9,849 nucleotides of DNA from an uncultured Lachnospiraceae bacterium. GTDB lineage: Bacteria; Bacillota; Clostridia; Lachnospirales; Lachnospiraceae. The stretch lies in contig CAKRNI010000087.1 of NCBI GenBank assembly GCA_934370915.1, positions 1 through 9,849 on the forward strand, given 5' to 3'. The number at the start of each line of letters is the position of its first letter. Position 1 is the first letter of the stretch. The position numbers and the translations under genes were made by a program. Below, piece by piece: positions 5,431 through 9,849 of the stretch. The notes beneath the pieces were generated by a model. It did not search any database and was not told the origin of the DNA. It saw only the letters and a list, made by a program, of their open reading frames with translations.

Positions 5431-6114
5431 ATGAAAAAATGTATGATCGGAGAACGATACGGAAGTCTCGTGGTAATTGAAAAAGTGAAGATTCCGGGGA
5501 AACCGAAAACCTATTGGCGGTGTCGGTGTGACTGCGGGAATACATGCACCGTGGAGGATTCACACCTGAAAAACGGACATACGAAGAGCTGTGGATGCAG
5601 AAGACGGATCCGACTTCAGGAAAAACGCCTCGATCTCACCGGACAGCGGTACGGCAGGCTTGTCGTTCTGGGACCGGCAGTGGAGCAAAACGGATCACCC
5701 GAAGGGGATCGCGCGGATCGTCCGGACAGGATGAGTGATTACTGGCTTTGTCAGTGTGACTGTGGAAAACAATGCATCTGCCGCAAAGAGAATCTCCGCT
5801 CCGGGGTCACAAGGAGCTGTGGCTGTCTTCAGGAAGCACAGAGAAAGGTAAATATGAAGAAAGCCATCCATTTTATGGACGGGACCTGTGTGGAGAGGAT
5901 CGCGTGCAGAAAGACATTTTCCAATAATACTTCCGGTCATCGCGGAGTATACAGAAGAGAAAACAACCGATGGAGAGCATCCATTGGCTTTCAGGGAAAG
6001 TCCTACAATCTTGGCAGCTTCGCAACCTATGAGGAGGCAGTTCAGGCGCGGCTGGACGCGGAAAAACGGTTATACGATCCGTTTTTAGCGAAATACCGCG
6101 AAGAGAATTCCTGA
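5431..6114 (+). CDS. AP2-domain DNA-binding protein with two Cys-rich repeats
   Basis: A 227-residue protein. Two related modules come first: 'GERYGSLVVIEK' with Cys31, 33, 35, 39 and 'SCGC' (53-56), then 'GQRYGRLVVL' with Cys107, 109, 111, 115, 117 and 'SCGC' (129-132). The spacing suggests metal-stabilised DNA-binding modules like those accompanying phage HNH/AP2 proteins. The C-terminal AP2/ERF-like domain (about 165-222) shows 'SGHRGVYRRENNRWRA' and 'YNLGSFATYEEAVQAR'. No HNH nuclease motif is seen, so a DNA-binding regulator or recombination accessory factor is more likely than a homing endonuclease. A stop codon (TGA 5428-5430) directly precedes the ATG, so the frame cannot extend upstream. 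No ribosome site precedes ATG 5431 or the alternative ATG 5443, which is odd. Expression probably depends on the invertible promoter. Confidence 0.85.
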   Translation: MKKCMIGERYGSLVVIEKVKIPGKPKTYWRCRCDCGNTCTVEDSHLKNGHTKSCGCRRRIRLQEKRLDLTGQRYGRLVVLGPAVEQNGSPEGDRADRPDRMSDYWLCQCDCGKQCICRKENLRSGVTRSCGCLQEAQRKVNMKKAIHFMDGTCVERIACRKTFSNNTSGHRGVYRRENNRWRASIGFQGKSYNLGSFATYEEAVQARLDAEKRLYDPFLAKYREENS

Positions 6115-6247
6115 GAACGCAGGGGAATCGCAATACTGATAAAAACACTTCCGAACGCAGGAATATCGGGCAGCTCTGCTGCATAGAATGCAGTTTAGGG
6201 AGTGATTTTTATAAATTTTAAGGAACAAGGGGGAAAGGAGGAGCTTT

Positions 6248-6289
6248 GTGAGCATACAGAGGCAGAGGAATCCTGTGTGCAGCAATTGA
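6248..6289 (+). CDS. Possible 13-residue leader peptide
   Basis: AAAGGAGGAG (6234-6243) lies 5 bases before GTG 6248, which opens a 13-codon frame ending at TGA 6287-6289. The ribosome site is as strong as those of the real genes, yet no other frame starts at the right distance. It lies just upstream of the hairpin at 6304-6330, an arrangement that can serve attenuation. The peptide sequence itself matches nothing recognised, so this is only a candidate. Confidence 0.22.
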   Translation: MSIQRQRNPVCSN

Positions 6290-6303
6290 AATATTGACTC
6301 ACA

Positions 6304-6330
6304 GTAACTGTTCGACAGAGATACAGTTAC
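6304..6330. repeat. Hairpin in the adhesin leader
   Basis: GTAACTGT (6304-6311) and ACAGTTAC (6323-6330) are perfect 8-bp arms with an 11-base loop, 20 bases before the GGAGG (6351-6355) of the adhesin. No T-tract follows directly, so it is more likely an operator or mRNA structure than a terminator. The first ten bases are identical to 381-390. Confidence 0.45.
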
Positions 6331-6364
6331 GATCCACGATTCGAAAAAAAGGAGGAAAAGAGAG

Positions 6365-9300
6365 ATGAAGAAGCGCGGAATGAAAAAACGTGTTCTGGCA
6401 GCACTCATGACGGCCTGTATGGTCGTTGGGTCTGTGCCGGGGGTGTCGTTGGCGGATGTGTCAGGTGAAACAGCGCCGAATTTATCTGGTACGCTGATAC
6501 CGGATGCAAATAAATATAACTTTAATGGAACAACGTCAACAGAAGCAGTCCCGGATATTGAGCTTAACAAGACAGCTAAATATAATGCTGAGACGAATGA
6601 TTATACGATTACACTCTCAGCAAAGGCTAAAAAGAAAGTAGAAACAAAAAAGACGCATGTGGTATTTTTGCTGGATGCGTCAGGATCGATGAATTGGTGT
6701 ACTGATAATTCAGTGCAGCAGACAAATTATGGGAAGCTGAGTGAACATTATCATTATTATGCCGGTAGTCATGGTGCCGGCTTGCATTGGAGAGATAGTG
6801 ATGTCAATGGTTGTACACTGATTGACAGGGATAATGGTAAGACGAAGAGCCGTTGGAAGATTGCCACAGATGCAATTCAGACCATGAAAATGCAGATGGG
6901 CACTGAGGGAATCACATATAATTTTGTCTATTTCAGTGATCAGCCGGATGATAGCACAGCAACAATTCCATACAGTGATCATACGACAATTGAAGGAGGC
7001 ACTCATTTAACGGCTGGAGTTAACTATGCGCTTAGTAAATTCGAAGAAGATTTCATTGATACAGATAAGGTTCTGATTATCGTTGCAGATGGTGAAACAG
7101 ATGATCGAGAAAAGTTTTGCGAGAAGTATCATATACATAATTCGTCTTGTTATAAGCCATATTATCCTAAAAAAGAATTAGAAAATTTCCAATCAACCAC
7201 CAACAACGGCAAAGTCTATACAGTAGGTTTCACATTCAGCAGCGAAGGCTTCAAGAGTCTTGCAAATGGATCTGACTATAATTTTAACGCGACAGATGAA
7301 GATTCTCTGAATGTGGCATTAAATCAGATCAGCCAGAAGATCAAGACTGGAATTACGGACCCGTTGGGAAGTAATGTTGAACTGGTCGGTGGCGTCAATG
7401 ACATTACAGTTAGCGGCAGTGGAGCTGTAGCTAATTATGACCCTGCAAAGAACGAGATTACCTGGAATGATCCGAATGGACTGGATGCAAACGGAGTCAG
7501 CCTTACTTATCGTGTGAAGGTTAAAGATACTTCGGATGCTGGCAGTGTGGATCTTAATGGGGACGCAGTACTCAGCTATACGGCAGGATCAGAGAATCAT
7601 ACAGTACAGTTCCCGAAACCATCCATTACCGGAGCAAAACTTACGGTTCAGTATACGGAACAGGGCACTGGAAAAGTTGTAAAGACAGACAACGACTGGA
7701 TCGGTTTTACCGGTGGGAATGTTTCTTTTAAGAAGATTACAGAAATTCCGGAAACGATTCTCGTTGATGGTACGACATATTATGTAGTATCCAGTGACCC
7801 TGAAGAAATTCCGACACCGACACAGGCGATCGACTATATTGTTAATGTTCAGGTATCCACAGAGAAGCCGAATCAGGCAATCTACAGTGTTATATATGAT
7901 GCAAATGGTGGAACCTGGAGTGAAGAGTATAAAGCGCAGGAAACTTATACGCTGAATACAGATCGCAATATGCTGACACGGGCAGGGATGAATGACGGAG
8001 ATAAGATTGAAATCCTTGACGGTGATGATGCACCAGAAAAGTCTGGATATGTTTTCAAAGGATGGCAGCTTGGTGAGGACAAATTGGTCCATCGTGTACC
8101 GGTTGGTTATGCGGCAGATTCCAATAATCAGGTTCATCTGAGCGCAATCTGGGAAAAAGATGGTTCATCTGAGGAAAAGAATATTACTTATTCCGTGAAC
8201 CAGCATTATATTGCCCCTGATCATACAGATAATGTATCGATTAAAGACCTGACAGCAGGAAAAGATGATTCTATAAAGGATGCAATCTCCGGTTATACAC
8301 AGGATCTTCCGTGGCGAGGTGACACATATTTGTATCGCCGCACAACGGTTACGACTGGCGGACAGACCGTAGATTATAATCCGGACACTGCAAGATTCAC
8401 TGAAGACACGACAATTGATATCTATTACTATCGTGATTCCTGGAATGCTGGAAACAACAGTGAAACAGGCGGAGATGGTACCCCGGATACCGAACAGGTT
8501 CTTGTAAAATTCGGAAGTAAGGATCGCGGAGACTGGGTAACAGGAAGCGGTATTGTTCAGGTATACACATTAGATGAAGGACAGACAACAGTGACTCCGT
8601 CCAAGGATAACGTGACGGTAAGCTGTGACGAAGGATATCATTTTACAAAGTGGACAAAGAATAATTCTGAAAATGAAATCGATCCGTTTACAGAGCAGAC
8701 TGGCGTAAAAGGCGGAGAGACGATCAACTTCTGGGCATGGTTTGCAGCTGATGAGGTGAAAGTACCGGAAAAACCAGAATCTGCGGATCTTCCGTATGTC
8801 ACAGTAATTTGTACAAACACCAATGCATCCCACAGTGTATTAGAGAGAAATTATTATATTCTCGATGAAGAGATTGCCGAGGGACGTGTGATTGTTGGTG
8901 ATGTGCAATACGACTCAACAAATGGCAATTATGTCAGCCATGTCAAGGTAATGGGCGCATATTATGCAGGCCTTTTTGATGTCGGCGAAGGCGGAAATCA
9001 TATAGCTACCAAGGCCAACGATGTTTCCTTCGATATGGTATGGAACGGAGAAAAGTGGACAGCTCCAGATTCAATCGATACAATCAAAATTTCCTGCGCG
9101 GGCAGCGAAGATCCGGATGGACCGACAGAGGATGAACTGAAAGCTCTTATTAAAGTTGCGCTTGTCCATACCGGCAGCAATGCACACCCGAATGAAAATT
9201 ATACGCTTATCACTGACAGCTATGATGTCGAGACAAATGGCAGCACGGCAGTTGTCACTGTAAAGGCAGATAAGTATGTAAAAGAGTACAACTCACAGTA

Positions 9301-9849
9301 TGGAGAACATGCTGTACAGGGAAAGAATACGGCAAAGCTTGTTTTTGACCATACAGGTGCTGGTTGGAAACTTGTCAATGATAATGCAAAAGTCAGCTTC
9401 ACCGTAAAGTGTTCCGAGAAGAAGCCGGAATCCCCGAAAGGACCGACAAAAGAAGACTTAAAGAAGCTGTTCGGAAATGCAATCACCGTGATCTGTACGA
9501 CAGACGCAGATCATGCGGAAGAGACTTTTGGTCTTATTGATGGCAGCTTCCATTTCTCAAAGGACAAAGATGTTGATGATGAAGGTGTTGTAACGGTAAA
9601 CGCTGATAAGTACATCAAGGCATTTAATGATGGAAACCATACGAATGCAGGTGACGATGGAGCGAGAGTAAAACTCTATTACGACGCTGACGAAGCAAAG
9701 TGGTGCGCAGATCAGGATATCAACATTACCTTCAAGGCAAAATGTGAGAAGAAAGCTCCTGAGAAGCAGTATACCGAAATCAAGTTCGTTGTAGTAAACG
9801 GAACATTTACAGAGAACGGTCAGACAGAACTCACAAAGACCTTTGAGGT
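6365..9849 (+). CDS. Large secreted vWA-domain surface adhesin, 5' part
   Basis: Open without a stop from ATG 6365 to the window end (1161 complete codons). GGAGG lies 9 bases before the start. A signal peptide is clear: basic 'MKKRGMKKR', a hydrophobic core to about residue 29, likely cleavage after 'SLA' (30). A von Willebrand A domain follows (about 97-330) with MIDAS 'DASGS' (104-108), Thr213 in 'GGTHLT' and 'ADGETD' (241-246), so it should bind a divalent ion. After it comes a beta-rich segment (331-420), a MucBP-like segment (424-499), an InlB_B/Listeria-Bacteroides repeat ('VIYDANGGTW' to 'GYVFKGWQLG', 509-597), two more beta modules (608-690 and 711-795), then three tandem ~100-residue repeats (809-1127). 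The C-terminus, where a sortase signal or membrane anchor would lie, is outside the window. Its GC content looks lower than that of the upstream genes, fitting accessory DNA. Ligand unknown. Confidence 0.9.
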   Translation, partial: MKKRGMKKRVLAALMTACMVVGSVPGVSLADVSGETAPNLSGTLIPDANKYNFNGTTSTEAVPDIELNKTAKYNAETNDYTITLSAKAKKKVETKKTHVVFLLDASGSMNWCTDNSVQQTNYGKLSEHYHYYAGSHGAGLHWRDSDVNGCTLIDRDNGKTKSRWKIATDAIQTMKMQMGTEGITYNFVYFSDQPDDSTATIPYSDHTTIEGGTHLTAGVNYALSKFEEDFIDTDKVLIIVADGETDDREKFCEKYHIHNSSCYKPYYPKKELENFQSTTNNGKVYTVGFTFSSEGFKSLANGSDYNFNATDEDSLNVALNQISQKIKTGITDPLGSNVELVGGVNDITVSGSGAVANYDPAKNEITWNDPNGLDANGVSLTYRVKVKDTSDAGSVDLNGDAVLSYTAGSENHTVQFPKPSITGAKLTVQYTEQGTGKVVKTDNDWIGFTGGNVSFKKITEIPETILVDGTTYYVVSSDPEEIPTPTQAIDYIVNVQVSTEKPNQAIYSVIYDANGGTWSEEYKAQETYTLNTDRNMLTRAGMNDGDKIEILDGDDAPEKSGYVFKGWQLGEDKLVHRVPVGYAADSNNQVHLSAIWEKDGSSEEKNITYSVNQHYIAPDHTDNVSIKDLTAGKDDSIKDAISGYTQDLPWRGDTYLYRRTTVTTGGQTVDYNPDTARFTEDTTIDIYYYRDSWNAGNNSETGGDGTPDTEQVLVKFGSKDRGDWVTGSGIVQVYTLDEGQTTVTPSKDNVTVSCDEGYHFTKWTKNNSENEIDPFTEQTGVKGGETINFWAWFAADEVKVPEKPESADLPYVTVICTNTNASHSVLERNYYILDEEIAEGRVIVGDVQYDSTNGNYVSHVKVMGAYYAGLFDVGEGGNHIATKANDVSFDMVWNGEKWTAPDSIDTIKISCAGSEDPDGPTEDELKALIKVALVHTGSNAHPNENYTLITDSYDVETNGSTAVVTVKADKYVKEYNSQYGEHAVQGKNTAKLVFDHTGAGWKLVNDNAKVSFTVKCSEKKPESPKGPTKEDLKKLFGNAITVICTTDADHAEETFGLIDGSFHFSKDKDVDDEGVVTVNADKYIKAFNDGNHTNAGDDGARVKLYYDADEAKWCADQDINITFKAKCEKKAPEKQYTEIKFVVVNGTFTENGQTELTKTFE
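8789..9745 (+). repeat. Three tandem ~100-residue domain repeats within the adhesin
   Basis: Units at residues 809-911, 921-1016 and 1028-1127 (bases 8789-9097, 9125-9412 and 9446-9745). Units 2 and 3 start with 'T-(E/K)-(E/D)-(D/E)-L-K-x-L'. All three share a V-x-C/H-T strand, an N/D-x-x-H, a 'Y/F-x-L-I/D-D' strand, and end in a strand closing with Cys (911, 1016, 1127). Units 2 and 3 share 'V-T-V-x-A-D-K-Y-(V/I)-K'. Divergence between units is high, so they are old duplications, not slippage repeats. They probably form a stalk. Confidence 0.7.

Larger units (their letters stand above)
6115..6364 (+). other. 250-bp leader between AP2 gene and adhesin
   Basis: No sizeable gene. It holds a direct repeat GAACGCAGG (6115-6123 and 6153-6161), a short hairpin CTGCAT-AGA-ATGCAG (6179-6193), an isolated -10-like TATAAAT (6210-6216) without a good -35 box, a strong ribosome site before a tiny GTG frame, a further hairpin (6304-6330) and the adhesin ribosome site. 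TTGACT (6294-6299) resembles a -35 box but no -10 box follows at 16-19 bases. There is no convincing terminator, so read-through from the AP2 gene is possible. Confidence 0.5.

Noticed and set aside
5463..6114. Homing endonuclease
   Set aside because: The AP2 domain and Cys-rich modules occur in homing endonucleases, but no HNH or GIY-YIG catalytic motif is visible in the protein.
7589..8137. 182-codon minus-strand frame
   Set aside because: It lies opposite the adhesin frame, is low-complexity in Cys/Ile/Arg, lacks a ribosome site and resembles no family; a shadow of the real gene.
1..9849. tRNA, rRNA, CRISPR arrays or insertion sequences
   Set aside because: No cloverleaf, rRNA core sequence, regularly spaced direct repeats or transposase was seen.

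Overview
The window reads as chromosomal DNA from a low-to-mid GC Gram-positive anaerobe, most likely a gut Lachnospiraceae-type clostridium. This rests on the style of the encoded proteins (PPC/DUF296 protein, short NOL1/NOP2/Sun methylase, MATE pump, AP2-domain protein, von Willebrand A surface protein), strong AGGAGG ribosome sites and sigma-A type promoters. The species cannot be named from the sequence alone.

Left part (1-4073), mostly ordinary chromosome: the 3' end of a PPC-domain gene (1-369), a hairpin-forming intergenic repeat (371-430), an RNA cytosine-C5 methyltransferase (484-1389), a strong shared terminator (1463-1536), a MATE exporter on the minus strand (1573-2952), and a divergent LysR regulator (3228-4073). 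A good sigma-A promoter for the MATE gene lies in the divergent intergenic region.

Right part (4236-9849), probably one phase-variation locus: a tyrosine recombinase (4236-5135) is followed directly by a 285-bp segment (5129-5413) bounded by 22-bp inverted repeats. Each repeat is a palindrome with an asymmetric 4-base centre (GTGT on the left, ACAC on the right). The segment carries a near-consensus extended -10 promoter and an AAGGAGG ribosome site. As written, these face left, back into the recombinase gene, so the genes to the right should be OFF. In this orientation the right repeat is also the core of a perfect 19-bp terminator hairpin with a T6 tract. Inversion would turn the promoter rightward, about 69 nt upstream of an AP2-domain DNA-binding protein gene (5431-6114), and would replace one arm of the terminator with a poorer match. 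Downstream, after a 250-bp leader, is a secreted vWA-domain adhesin (6365 to beyond the window end, at least 1161 residues).

Inferred model: the recombinase flips a combined promoter/terminator switch that sets expression of the AP2 protein and, by read-through or through the AP2 protein, of the large surface adhesin. The repeats, promoter boxes, hairpins and recombinase motifs are seen directly. The inversion itself, its effect on transcription and the AP2-adhesin link are inferences.
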